64,000 nt of DNA from Alicyclobacillus fastidiosus (GCF_026651875.1 NZ_CP104067.1:4578501-4642500); one strand, 5' to 3'; shown: positions 18,143 through 28,599, counted from the first letter of the stretch. Numbers and translations are program-made. Notes: generated by a model from the letters alone, not told the origin.

Positions 18143-19092
18143 ACGATAACAGGCATCATATCAGAATATTAAAACTTATAATTTCTCTGTTTTGGGGTGT
18201 CCATTCTATTGACTTAATACCAGTCCGGCCGGTGGTCCTTGGAGTAGCCGGGTTGCTTCAGACTGTCTTCTTCCGGCTCGTCATCCATTTCAAAGTAGCT
18301 TGACGTGGTGTCAAAGAACAGTAAGTCGACTTCCAGGTTCAACAAGTCGGCGACAGTCTCGAACACTTCTCTCTGGATGTCTACGTCCGATTCAATCAGG
18401 AAATCCATTGCACGGTACCCCTGGTGGACCTCAAAGTTCTCAACACCGGGGAGTGCGACGTCTCGCTTCACCCAGTCCTCCATGCCAAGCTTGCTCGAGG
18501 GGTCCAAGGCTCGATTGGCGACCATCGCAAAGATGGCCCGCTCTATCGGGGCTTCATATTTGCGCTGTGCCAGACGCTTGGATATGGCTTGACCCACGCC
18601 AAGTTCATGCCACAACGAGTCGACGATATAAGCGGTGCCAAACGTTTTGCTATCGAGCAGACTCAACTGCACGCTATCCTTGGGCTCCGACGCAACGGGT
18701 TCATCACCAAGGAATCGTGAGATGCTCGCGGCAAGCCTCTTCAATCCATCCATATCCACTTCATCTTCACGCCCGAAGTGGTAGAGGACTTTCGCTTGGG
18801 GATTGCCGGTCTTGGGATTGCGTTCATTATGGGCAAGCTGCACGTAGGACGTGACAGAACCGTTTTTATTTTTTCGTGATATCCGCCGTATGTACATGTC
18901 TACATTTTAAAATAATATGTTCTACGAAGTCAACTACTGTGGATAACAATACTAGTTATCCACATAAATTCGCATGCCTACAACTTTTTGTAAAAATGCC
19001 TACATAAAATAACCGGAATTCCGCGCCGTTACGGGATTCCGGTTATCCACAAATGCTTATAAACGGGTTGTAACTGTCGAACCCGAGTGAGA

Positions 19093-19550
19093 CACTTTTA
19101 CTGATTAGTCTCCGCTTTAAGATATAGTGTCCATGATTCTTCCCTATGAAGTTTATTAATGGGTTCATAAGGTTCATAACATGTGCATCTAAACTCCGCA
19201 TCCCTTATTAGTCAAGTGATCACGAACAATAAAGTTGTATACTCAAAATCCTTGTTCGGTGACCTGCGAACAGGCGTCAGCTTATCCCTTACAAGTAAAG
19301 TCGTATACTGAGGTGGCAAAAGAAGCGTGCATGGGTACATGTAGGAATATGTAAATGTATTCCGGGTGGTCTAAAGGTTTCGAGGCCATTAAACAAGGTT
19401 TTGTATACATGCACAATTATGCATTTATATGCCATCCTCAAGTGTGCTCGTTATTGAACATTCGCCCCCAATGAAGAAGGGAGCCGATGCTGTTTTATAT
19501 GTAAATCGATAGAGTTTTTCATATTTTCTGGAACTACGAATCAGACAGAT
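19093..19550. other. Intergenic region
   Basis: About 460 nt of AT-rich sequence between the IS and the phosphotransferase gene. A loose repeat occurs (AAAGTTGTATACT near 19222, AAAGTCGTATACT near 19294). No gene is supported. Confidence 0.4.
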
Positions 19551-20549
19551 CTATAAATGCAGACGGCTCATATCGACTAACGGCAACTGATTCTCCATGT
19601 TTGTTCGCGCTCGTCTTAGAAACTCCTTGGACCATTCGTCGAGTTTATCTAGTTTACCGTTTCTATAGAGAGACGAATACAATATGGCTTGGCGTAAATC
19701 GAGAAATGTAGAGAGATGTGTTAAACAATCGCGTCCTAAAGTGTTTTCTCTGTCGTACCCTTCGAAGACATAAGTTAGGTATCTTTGAGTAAATGCAAGT
19801 TCGTCTTCGTCGCCGGAGGGTACGGCAATTCCATAAAATAAGTTGACCGCAATGTCCTGAATGAACCATCCATATTGGCTCTCATCGAAATCAAACACGG
19901 TGATGGTTCCATCAGATTGTACGGAGTAATTACCGAAGCAAAAGTCGCCGTGAATAAGTCCATAGGATTGATCATCGCATGGCATTTGATGAACTCGTTG
20001 CATTAGGTTTTCGAAATTCAGGTGAACTAACTCCTGTGATGCCGGTACGTTTATAGAGAAATCACGAAGATACGCATTAGCGCTCCAGACGAAACGTTTT
20101 GGTACCAATGCCTCCGGAACGTAGGCTTTCGATAGACAATGGATTTGACCAAGAATTCCGCCTAACCGTCGAAACTCCTCGTTTTGAGATATCTCTTCCG
20201 TCCAAGGAGAGCCAGGTGCTCTTTCAAACGCGACGAAAAAAAACTCCTCTCCCCCCTTATCTACAAATGATTCAATAAACGCCCCTTTGATCGAATGTAT
20301 TGGGCGTGAAACACGTACTCCGTTTGTCGCAAGATAGTTGACCCAGTCTAATTCGGCTTGTATTAGGTCTTTGCTTCGATGGGATCCGTGTGTAATGCGT
20401 AAAACATAGTGGAGTTCCTCTAACGAAAAACCAAATACAAAGCTTTGATTCTTTCCTAGAAGAATTAAATCCGATCCACAAATTCCATATCGCCTAGCCG
20501 CCTCAGAAATCACGAAATCAGTAAATTTCGTCATTATGCTCTGTCGCAT
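19551..20549 (-). CDS. Aminoglycoside phosphotransferase (APH)-family kinase
   Basis: A 332-residue protein with the APH/choline-kinase fold. The phosphate-transfer loop is GLIHGDFCFGNYSV (catalytic Asp plus Asn) and the metal-binding loop is ITVFDFDESQYGW, near residues 195-225. An N-lobe with FGFSLEELHYVLRIT precedes. ATG 20549 has AGGGGTG 5 nt upstream. Homologues phosphorylate antibiotics, homoserine, choline or sugars; the substrate cannot be told here. Monocistronic by appearance. Confidence 0.82.
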   Translation of the reverse strand: MRQSIMTKFTDFVISEAARRYGICGSDLILLGKNQSFVFGFSLEELHYVLRITHGSHRSKDLIQAELDWVNYLATNGVRVSRPIHSIKGAFIESFVDKGGEEFFFVAFERAPGSPWTEEISQNEEFRRLGGILGQIHCLSKAYVPEALVPKRFVWSANAYLRDFSINVPASQELVHLNFENLMQRVHQMPCDDQSYGLIHGDFCFGNYSVQSDGTITVFDFDESQYGWFIQDIAVNLFYGIAVPSGDEDELAFTQRYLTYVFEGYDRENTLGRDCLTHLSTFLDLRQAILYSSLYRNGKLDKLDEWSKEFLRRARTNMENQLPLVDMSRLHL

Positions 20550-20764
20550 AGTTCACCCCTAATAAATCGCTTAAGATCCATAGGTTCCAAAGATTGCCAC
20601 GAATTGGGTCTACTTTCAGTCCGTTGTTTGTTGGATTAAACTGCCCCTGTGCGACAGAAGGACGAGGATTCGTCAACGCATAATAATGCGGCCTTTGTCG
20701 GGTCCTCGTTAGTCAATAACTGTCTCTTAACCGCTGGTAATGCGGACTCGTTAAGCGTATAAGC

Positions 20765-21058
20765 TTAAAGACTCACGTGCTCAAAATGCTCCACTACAGG
20801 AAATGGCTCGTAAAAGTGATGCAATAACCTCTTCCATTCTTGATATTCCGCAGATTGCCTGAATCCTACAGTATGACTCTCCAAGTCGGTCCACTGCACA
20901 AGCAACAAGTATTTCCCCTGAGTTTCTAGACATCTTTGCAATTGATGAGATATGTATCCATTCATACTCGAAATGATTTTCGATGCCTGTTTAAAGGCCG
21001 ATTCAAATTCATTTTCCAGACCGCTTTTAACATTTAACATGGCAGCTTCAAGTATCAT
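20765..21058 (-). CDS. Antibiotic biosynthesis monooxygenase (ABM)-like protein
   Basis: A 97-residue protein of the dimeric alpha/beta-barrel ABM type: ILEAAMLNVKSGLENEFESA, MNGYISHQLQRCLETQGKYL, LLVQWTDLESHTVGFRQS, EYQEWKRLLHHFYEPFPVVEH. Many such proteins are heme-degrading or cofactor-free oxygenases, or have no known reaction. The frame opens at 21106, but AAGGGG 9 nt before ATG 21058 and the domain boundary favour the shorter start. Confidence 0.75.
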   Translation of the reverse strand: MILEAAMLNVKSGLENEFESAFKQASKIISSMNGYISHQLQRCLETQGKYLLLVQWTDLESHTVGFRQSAEYQEWKRLLHHFYEPFPVVEHFEHVSL

Positions 21059-21425
21059 TTGACGTATCCCCTTAATAGCGAATGACTCTCTATATTCCAC
21101 ACGCAACCATGTAATTCCTGGTAATTATCAGAGAGGTCTTGTTGAATATAACTGCCCGTTTGAGACATAATTCCAAACTGGCGAACCTTGCATTTTTATA
21201 CACTCGTAATAGGTGTGACTTCGACTTGCATCCCGTTGCATACATAAGAATATCACTTGGAAGTACCGAAGTTCGAAAAACATGAAAGTTGCCTTTGCCA
21301 AGAGACGCGAAAGGTCATCACTGAACTGTCGAAAGCAAGGTTGGAAGACTCCTCCTTTGGGAATGCTAGTTTACTAGAGTTGTCACCATAGTTTTACTAG
21401 AAAGTTCGCAGCGGAGGTTGGACTT

Positions 21426-22268
21426 ATGAATCTTTCTCAGGCGTCCGAAGTATTTTTGAGTATTCGAAGTCAGGAGGGGTTCTCGCCGTTTACGATTCGC
21501 GCCCATCGGCAGCAACATAAATTGTTGGTGCGGACATCGGCGACTTACAGGTAGAAGAAGTGACACTGAGTATATTACGCGACCATCTCAGTCATTACGA
21601 ACACTTAAAGCCTTCAAGTCTCGGCCACAAAATCCGAGCCATTAAGAGTTTGTTCGGATGGCTTGTTGAGGAAAACCTGCTTGTAAGAAACCCTACGCTC
21701 AAATTGAAGGAACCGAAGCAAGGAAAACGAGTTCGCGAAGGCCCTGACGATTGACGAACTCGAATGGCTTCGTGACTCGTGTAACTCCTCCCTCGAGCAT
21801 GCATTGGTTGAATTCTTTTTCGCTACGGGCGGCAGAATATCCGAAATTCAACGGTTAAATCGAAATGAGATCGACTGGCATCGTGGTGCCGTAACGGTCC
21901 TTGGTAAGGGTGACAAGGAACGTGAGGTGTACTTTGGGGCAAAGGCACGAATTTGGGTGAAACGATACCTTCGAGAGCGGAGCGACCATGATCCAGCACT
22001 GTTTGTCACCATGCGTCAGCCGCATCGAATGTCCGTGCATCAGATTCAATACATTTTTAAACGGATTGCGACACGATGTAATTTATCAGAGCGAGTCAGC
22101 CCGCACAAGATGAGACATACGCTGGCCACTGTGCTGTTAAACCAGGGTGCCCCATTGGTGGCCGTGCGATCAATCCTTGGCCATGAAAAGCCAGAGACCA
22201 CGCAATTATATGCTACATTGAGCGGAACATCTCGCCAGCAAGCATACGAACGTTACTTCGTTCAGTGA
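21426..22268 (+). pseudogene. Tyrosine recombinase (XerC/D-like), two frameshifts
   Basis: ATG 21426 with GGAGG upstream starts the N-terminal SAM-like domain (MNLSQASEVFLSIRSQEGFS). The frame breaks near 21525 (continuing as DIGDLQVEEVTL) and again near 21733 (continuing as LTIDELEWLRDSCNSSLEHA). The catalytic domain from 21804 is uninterrupted and keeps every active residue: Arg in ATGGRISEI, Lys in VLGKGDKER, HxxR in PHKMRHTLA, His in LGHEKPET and Tyr in TTQLYATLS. It could have been an integrase of a lost mobile element. Confidence 0.85.
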
Positions 22269-22624
22269 CAATCTTGATGGCTTGGAGGCCTAACGGTCTC
22301 CAAGCCTGGAAACGTGGTAAAATATGCATGGAAATACAGCGTTCGGAATTGCTGGATTCTTCAACAAACGGGCAGTAAAGTTCAAGTAGGGAGAGGGGAA
22401 ATTGTGGACGATCATCAGCACAAAAACACGCGCTCGGCTCGAGTAGTTTGAAACGTTTGAAGCCTCCTGAAGACATTCGGTGGCATGGAAATGGGATGTC
22501 TTTTGAAACGATACGGGTGCACAGGGATATGGTGGTTACGTGTCTAATCTGTGTAATGCGCTACCTATGGAATTAATCCAGTTGGTTGCACAGAATGATC
22601 CTAAAAAGCGAATGGAGGATATTC
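22269..22624. other. Intergenic region
   Basis: About 350 nt. A hairpin GGCTTGGAG ... CTCCAAGCC (about 22277-22305) follows the recombinase stop codon. The rest shows no supported gene. Confidence 0.4.
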
Positions 22625-23797
22625 ATGCAGAGTGAAGTCAGTAAGATCAACGGTAAAGCGTGGAATGTTGGCGCTTACCAGGCATGGGTAAATCGCTTTG
22701 GAACGCCTAAAGACTACGCCGCTGAAATCAAAATGAATCCTTTAAGCGAAAATATCCAGCACTTTTTGGGGGTTATGGGTGATATAAAAGGAAAAAGGGT
22801 GGCAAACCTTCTAGGTTCCAATGGGAATAAGGCGATTCCATTAGCTATGCTTGGTGCTGATGTGACCGTGGTTGATATCTCTGAAGAGAATGCACGATAT
22901 GCTACAGAATTAGCAAGGGAGGCAGAGGTATCTATTAATTGAGCGTTTTGCAGAATTGCGTTTCTCTGTGAAACGAAAAAAGAAGCAATACCAGCTTGAG
23001 GGTTTTAATTTACATTTTTTGTTTGCTCTGTATAGGTTTGCACATTCCCATGTCGGTAGCAGAGAGTCAGGAATCCTGTCCGATTATGCTGTTTCAGTGC
23101 GTTCGCTATCGCGTTCATCGCCAGCGCAGAAGCAAGTAGAACAATCGTATTGAGATACGCGTATGTGGTCACCTTCTGAATGCCACGAATGTGCACATCG
23201 TTGACTGTAAGATTTTCTTTGAGCCGAGAATTACAACGCTCCACCGACGTTCGTTCATTGTAGAGCGCTGTCCAACCCCGCGTATTTCGGTGCGGGTTCG
23301 CGTAACGTCTGACATCTTCGGTGATGCTTGTCTTGACCACCATTCCGTAGTTGGAGTCGGAGCAAGCTGCAATTCCAAGTGGGCAATCCACTTTACCAAC
23401 GGCATGCGGACAGCGGAACTTTAATCGGTCACCGTCGGCTCCCCAATACACCATGTCGTAGCCCATTGAGCAGCGAGGTGTGCCATGATTGCCTGCGCGC
23501 CATAGCCACGGGCGGCTTCATAGTTTTTCACCTGGTCATAGCCAGCGTCCATCATGACGTATCTGACCTTCCAGCCATAGTTCTCGACGACTTCTTTCAT
23601 GAGTGGAATTGCCATCTCACCGTCATACACATGAGCAGGTGTTACCTCCAAGGCTACCGGTAACTCGCTGGCAGTATCCACTGCGAGGTGAATTTTGTAA
23701 CCGAACCACGTGAGCTTGTTACCAAATGTGTCGTATTTGGCACCCCAGTTGGCGTTACCGGTTTCTTGGCTACGTGATTTCGGTTGCTTCTTCTGAT

Positions 23798-25461
23798 ATG
23801 AACGAGGATGTCAAGCACCACTACAACTCCCGCTGTGCCACTGTTCTAAAACAGGGATTTCGCGTTGCTTCACATGGAGTGGCGGCTCCGATAGGCTGAT
23901 TCGCCATACGGCCCTTCCGAGGCGCTCGTCCGGCATCACGTCGGGGCCGCAGAGGCTCCATGTCAAGCAACTAACCTCGAAGACTCGGCACGAAGGCAAA
24001 AACTTCTCGACGGTGAGCATTCTGATATTCGTGGGTTGATTACCACAGTTAATCTCTCCGTCTAGAGGACCTGCCACGAACTCATGGCGTGCGTTCGGTT
24101 CGCGAGGGCAATACCTAGCACAAGAAGAAAACGTGGGTTATCCTCCTACGGTTTACACTTTTGCCTTCGAGCCCAGTCTTCCAGTTTTCTCATTCAAGGT
24201 TCCCGGTGAACGCGGAAGTATAATTCTATTGGTTAAGCTTTATCTTTCTGCATTTGGCGTGCGATTGCCCACATGAACCCAGCTAATTCACGAGCGACTG
24301 CAGTTATAGCTTGATTAGAAGGTTTCCCTTTACTGACAAGGCGTGTGTACTTGTTATGGAGTCGATTTTGGGCCTTCCATGATATTCGTTGGACCTCAGC
24401 CGGCTGACCCTGTTGTCGTTTTCGAATTTCTCCTTTAACCGCCGGTCGATAGCGGTAACTCCAGGCTGACTCAACCAGTACCCGTCGTAGATGTGTGTTT
24501 CCTGTCTTTGTAATTCTTCCTTTGCGTTTCACGCTACCGCTCGAGTGTTCACTAGGCACGAGCCCTGTATAACCCATGAACTGACGCGGATTCACAAACC
24601 GTCTAAAGTCACCGATTTCTGCTACAATCGTGACTGCAGTGGTTTCCTTTACTCCTCGAAGAGATTGCAGTGCTTGGATAAGAGGGGCATGAGAACTTGT
24701 CTCTGCAGCATGATGAATCTCGGTCTCTAGTCGTTTGATTCGTTGCTCCACCTCATCTATGGCATGGAGATACTCGCGAAAAGTCACGTCTTCGTATCGA
24801 TTTTCAAATTTCAAGGTGTCTAGCCATGCCCGATATCGAGTCTTCCAGGTGGTCATTTTTTGTTTGGGCTTAATATCGTGACGAAGCAAAAACTTAGATA
24901 GACGGTGGCGCGCACGCAATTGGTCTTCTTTTGCATCCTCTCGCGCTCGTACTAAGTCTCGAATCCCTTCATCTTCTCTTGTCGGAACGTAGACTGGTGT
25001 GAGCTCTCCAGCTCGAAACAACTGAGCTAATCTCAATGCATCTCGACGGTCTGTCTTAATTCGCTCACCTGGCCGTTTCGGAATGAGGGTGGGTGCAACG
25101 ACGATGCATCTAACCCCAAGTTGGGTAAGTAAGCGTTGTAACTCATAACCCGTGGGACCAGCCTCATAACAAGCTTCGATTTCACTTGCGTTTCCGAGCT
25201 TTGAAAACAGTTTGCGTACAGCTTCCGGAGTATTGGGCACTTCTCCGTAATATCTAGCCGCCTCACGACTTCCGACATCTGCTATGGCCACCGCAATGAA
25301 ATCCTTTGACACGTCTAAGCCCACGACTTTTGTGATATCCTTCATATTATCGGCTCCTTCACAGTGTAGCTCTGGTCGGTCACATCTACTGGTAATTCTC
25401 TTTACTCAGCAGTATGGCCACTAACCTACGAGAATGTGACATGGAGCCGAACCTCGTTCAT
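23798..25461 (-). mobile_element. IS110-family element (IS1111-like layout)
   Basis: A 10-bp inverted repeat ATGAACGAGG (23798-23807) / CCTCGTTCAT (25452-25461) marks the ends, each next to GAT. The element has about 110 nt before the transposase and about 425 nt after it. IS110-family members with terminal repeats and a long 3' non-coding end belong to the IS1111 subgroup, in which that end encodes the bridge RNA. Exact ends are inferred from the interruption of the host transposase. Confidence 0.75.
24233..25345 (-). CDS. IS110-family transposase (DEDD recombinase)
   Basis: A 370-residue protein. The N-terminal RuvC-like DEDD domain starts VVGLDVSKDFIAVAI and includes the Glu in ACYEAGPTGYEL and the Asp pair in KTDRRDALRLAQLF. 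A coiled-coil linker follows. The C-terminal Tnp domain has QSLRGVKETTAVTIVAEIGD, YTGLVPSEHSSGSVKRKGRI and TKTGNTHLRRVLVESAW, the region of the catalytic Ser. It appears intact. Confidence 0.92.
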   Translation of the reverse strand: MKDITKVVGLDVSKDFIAVAIADVGSREAARYYGEVPNTPEAVRKLFSKLGNASEIEACYEAGPTGYELQRLLTQLGVRCIVVAPTLIPKRPGERIKTDRRDALRLAQLFRAGELTPVYVPTREDEGIRDLVRAREDAKEDQLRARHRLSKFLLRHDIKPKQKMTTWKTRYRAWLDTLKFENRYEDVTFREYLHAIDEVEQRIKRLETEIHHAAETSSHAPLIQALQSLRGVKETTAVTIVAEIGDFRRFVNPRQFMGYTGLVPSEHSSGSVKRKGRITKTGNTHLRRVLVESAWSYRYRPAVKGEIRKRQQGQPAEVQRISWKAQNRLHNKYTRLVSKGKPSNQAITAVARELAGFMWAIARQMQKDKA

Positions 25462-26664
25462 GATAACTCATAGGCGCCAATCGCTGTACTGTCAATCGCA
25501 AGATGAGTTCCGTCGATGATGCCGGAATCTTTGCATTGACTGACCAGGTCAATAAAGAGTTCCTTAGCAAGATCCTTATCCACTACAGCGTTGAAGACTC
25601 GACTGATTGTGGCGATTGACGGTGGGCGTTTATCCACCCGAAACCCGCATTGGTACCGGAAACGTAGGTCGCTATCCAAACGGTTATGTAACTGGGTAAA
25701 GGTTGAAATTCCTTCAAGTGGAGCAACGAGCAATGCTCGCAAAATTGCTTCACGATTGATAGGCTTTGCACTCTGGGGTGACGAATTGCTGAACTTTACC
25801 GCGTATTGCTGAAGATCCAGGGCAGCAAAGAACAGTTCAAGCCGCTCGCTGGGTTCGATTTCTAACCATTGCTCAAAGGAAAACAGAGACTTTTGGAGAA
25901 GATACAAGTGGACTTCCCTCCTGTCGAGGTTTCTTGTTTGGTCACTTGAAATCTTCTCGATGTTGGGGTGAAGTCCTTTTTTATGTTCTGTTATCCCTTG
26001 CCCTGCAAGGGCTCAGAAATCTGCAAAACGCTCAATTACATCGTTTCTGATGTAATGGAATTCGTAGATGATGACAAATTCGATTTTGTTTTAATGGAAG
26101 GTGGCATTCTTCACTATTTTGTTGATCTGAATGCTTTGTTTACTGTGGTCAGCAAACTTCTGGTGAATGGCGGACGATTTATATTACGTGATTATCACCC
26201 AACCAGAAAATTACTTTCTTGTCACGATGGTCAAATGATTGCGAATGGAAATTATTTTAAAGATACCATTTCTGATGGAATCGTCCCGTACATACATTTA
26301 TTATCTGAATAGGAAAAAAGTTACATGCTGACTCCGATTACGGTCCTGGAATATGGGGGAGATCATAACGGCGATAGCCAGTTCTGGATTAACCATTCGT
26401 TCGCTCCAAGAGGAACATGGTGAACACTTAAGGTGGGTCTTTCCTAGTGATGCTCCAGAAGGTATAGAAAACCGAGCCCCGAGTTTGTTTACGGTAGTTG
26501 TAGATAAGGTTTAACTTGCGGGATTCAGATTCCTATGGAAACGTATACTCCTTTTTATACTAGGATTTCTCTCGTTGTTAATTTGTTGTGTGTAAGACTC
26601 AACAAATGTTGTGTCGTTATTAGTAGTCGTGTTTAATAGCGCGGCTACTGGTTAACGGTATATA

Positions 26665-28594
26665 CTCGGCTTCGACAGTCGTAGATACACGAAATCCCGA
26701 AACCCGTTGGTGCTTCTAGGGTTTCGGGACTGTGGATAACTTCGTGTGGTGCCTACAGCGTATCTGTGGATATGTCCGAGAACAACGGTGGATGTTCGTA
26801 ACCCAGCGCTTTCAGGATTTGTGCCTGCTCCGGGGTTACTTCTGTTCGCTGCCGGACTCTGCCGCTACCAGCTTTGTAGGTTACAAGGTGCATCTCGTTC
26901 ATGACAGAACGGATCTCTCGCCATGTGTGGCTAGTTCGGTTCTCTGCCACCCGAACCAAAAGTAACGAGAGCCAGCACAGTAGTACATGTGCCCGAATCC
27001 GCTCATTCTTCCTGTGGTACATCGGGCGCAATTCCATGGTCTGTTTCAGAGAACGGAATGCCGCCTCAACCTGCCAGAGCTGCTTGTATCCAAGGGCCAC
27101 ATCTTCCGCGGACAGTGTGTCGTCTGAGGTTCGGATCAGATACTTTCCGTCCAGTCGTTCCATCGCCTTAACCGCCTGGTGGTCAACTGTGAGATTGCCA
27201 CGCTTGTCCGACTTCAAGTAACGCTTGAAGGTCGGGTGACTTTGCAATCGACAGTGCGCCTTGGTGTGTGCGTCGTTATCCAACTCCTTGAGTCGTGCGA
27301 GCTCTGCTTCCAGGGCCTTGAGGTGTGCCTCGCGCCGAAACGCATCTCGGCGAGCTTCATCTGGGTTGCGAACGAGCACATATCGGACCCGTGCCTCACC
27401 GTCTCCTACGACGATTTCCTTTATTTCAAGGTTATCCCGTATCGTTTTAAATCGCCCAGGACGAGACATGGCATCTTCGACTGTCTGCTTCCCAGAGGTC
27501 ATCTTCTCTCCAGCAATGTAATGCCCTCCGGCTTTCTGGAGTTCACGTAAATTGTCCTCCGAGCTGAACCCACGGTCGACGACCGTAACGACGCGTCCGA
27601 GACGCCAGCCAATGAGGTCCTTCTTCACTTCTGGAATGACGGTCATGTCTGACGTGTTCCTGGCCATACCCAACACCGCACAGGGATGCCGTCTCGGGTC
27701 ACTGCAAAACCAATTACGACCTGCGGTAAGTCCGGCCGGTGGTCCTTGGAGTAGCCGGGTTGCTTCAGACTGTCTTCTTCCGGCTCGTCATCCATTTCAA
27801 AGTAGCTTGACGTGGTGTCAAAGAACAGTAAGTCGACTTCCAGGTTCAACAAGTCGGCGACAGTCTCGAACACTTCTCTCTGGATGTCTACGTCCGATTC
27901 AATCAGGAAATCCATTGCACGGTACCCCTGGTGGACCTCAAAGTTCTCAACACCGGGGAGTGCGATGTCTCGCTTCACCCAGTCCTCCATGCCAAGCTTG
28001 CTCGAGGGGTCCAAGGCTCGATTGGCGACCATCGCAAAGATGGCCCGCTCTATCGGGGCTTCATATTTGCGCTGTGCCAGACGCTTGGATATGGCTTGAC
28101 CCACGCCAAGTTCATGCCACAACGAGTCGACGATATAAGCGGTGCCAAACGTTTTGCTATCGAGCAGACTCAACTGCACGCTATCCTTGGGCTCCGACGC
28201 AACGGGTTCATCACCAAGGAATCGTGAGATGCTCGCGGCAAGCCTCTTCAATCCATCCATGTCCACTTCATCTTCACGCCCGAAGTGGTAGAGGACTTTC
28301 GCTTGGGGATTGCCGGTCTTGGGATTGCGTTCATTATGGGCAAGCTGCACGTAGGACGTGACAGAACCGTTTTTATTTTTTCGTGATATCCGCCGTATGT
28401 ACATGTCTACATTTTAAAATCATATGTTCTACGAAGTCAACTACTGTGGATAACAATACTAGTTATCCACAGAAATTCGCATGTCTACAACTTTTCGTAA
28501 AAATGCCTACATAAAATAACCGGAATTCCGCGCCGTTACGGGATTCCGGTTATCCACAAATGCTTATAAACGGGTTGTAACTGTCGAACCCGAG
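26665..28594 (-). mobile_element. IS1634-like element, copy 2
   Basis: 1,930 bp with the same 15-bp terminal repeats as copy 1. It is flanked by the 5-bp duplication ATATA at 26660-26664 and 28595-28599. Perfect DnaA boxes lie at 26731-26739, 28445-28453, 28463-28471 and 28550-28558. A strong hairpin of about 26695-26730 (TCCCGAAACCC with GGGTTTCGGGA) lies between the transposase stop and the left end. Confidence 0.95.
26753..28404 (-). pseudogene. IS1634-family transposase, frame disrupted
   Basis: The N-terminal frame (27643-28404) runs to VTRDGIPVRCWVWPG and then meets a stop. The C-terminal frame (26753-27676) continues NTSDMTVIPEVKKDLIGWRL to the end. Reading through needs a -1 shift exactly at CCA-GGA-AC. 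The same base arrangement is present in copy 1, so the lesion predates spread of the copies or represents an unusual recoding site. The DDE residues are otherwise conserved. Confidence 0.88.
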
Positions 28595-28599
28595 ATATA

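Larger units (their letters stand above)
16908..18222 (+). mobile_element. IS3-family element inserted in the IS1634-like copy
   Basis: It begins TGGTGCTAGG and ends CTTAATACCA, with imperfect inverted repeats sharing TGG and TGGACAC. It is flanked by the 3-bp duplication GTC at 16905-16907 and 18223-18225. Its length, 1,315 bp plus 3, exactly equals the size difference between the two IS1634-like copies. Confidence 0.93.
15928..18897 (-). pseudogene. IS1634-family transposase, split by IS3 insertion and frameshifted
   Basis: The N-terminal part (18226-18897) begins MYIRRISRKNKNGSVTSYVQ and contains the first catalytic Asp in DLLFFDTTSSYFEM. The C-terminal part (15928-16904) contains VVTVVDRGFSSEDN (second Asp) and YKQLWQVEAAFRSLK (Glu). 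The IS3 element sits between them at 16908-18222. A frame disruption after CWVWPG, also present in copy 2, lies at about 16831-16855. Confidence 0.92.
15840..19087 (-). mobile_element. IS1634-like element, copy 1, interrupted by an IS3 element
   Basis: Terminal inverted repeats are CTCGGCTTCGACAGT at the left and ACTGTCGAACCCGAG at the right (one mismatch). A 5-bp target duplication TGAGA lies at 15835-15839 and 19088-19092. Without the 1,315-bp IS3 insert and its 3-bp duplication the element is 1,930 bp, identical in length to copy 2 at 26665. The left end carries a terminator-like hairpin after the transposase stop. Four perfect DnaA-box nonamers are subterminal: 15906-15914, 18938-18946, 18956-18964 and 19043-19051. 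Confidence 0.95.
23005..25907 (-). pseudogene. Transposase of the DUF772 IS, split and frameshifted
   Basis: The N-terminal 149 codons (25458-25907) carry the DUF772 domain and the first Asp in DGTHLAIDSTAIGAYE. The remainder lies beyond the IS110-type insert: KSRSQETGNANWGAKYDTFG, then LPVALEVTPAHVYDGEMAIP and VRYVMMDAGYD (second Asp), and the end with NERTSVERCNSRLKENLTV (Glu). A further frame disruption lies near 23460. It is non-functional. Confidence 0.85.
22940..26034 (-). mobile_element. DUF772-transposase IS (IS5/IS1182-like) containing an IS110-family element
   Basis: Perfect 15-bp terminal inverted repeats: TGAGCGTTTTGCAGA at 22940-22954 and its complement ending at 26034. The target methyltransferase gene appears to carry a 2-bp AT duplication. 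Its own transposase is interrupted by another element at 23798-25461. Without that insert the IS is about 1.43 kb. Confidence 0.88.
22625..26514 (+). pseudogene. Class I SAM-dependent methyltransferase split by an IS
   Basis: ATG 22625 has GGAGG 6 nt upstream. The 5' part (to 22939) encodes KINGKAWNVGAYQAWVNRFG, the SAM motif NLLGSNGNKAIPLAMLGADV and VVDISEENARYATELAREAE. The 3' part resumes at 26035 with YIVSDVMEFVDDDKFDFVLM and EGGILHYF. Removing the IS restores codon phase exactly (VSIN joined to YIVSD). The 3' part also has a TAG stop at 26310-26312 and a frameshift near 26352 before ending TVVVDKV at 26514. It therefore carries three independent lesions. The original substrate is unknown. 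Confidence 0.85.
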
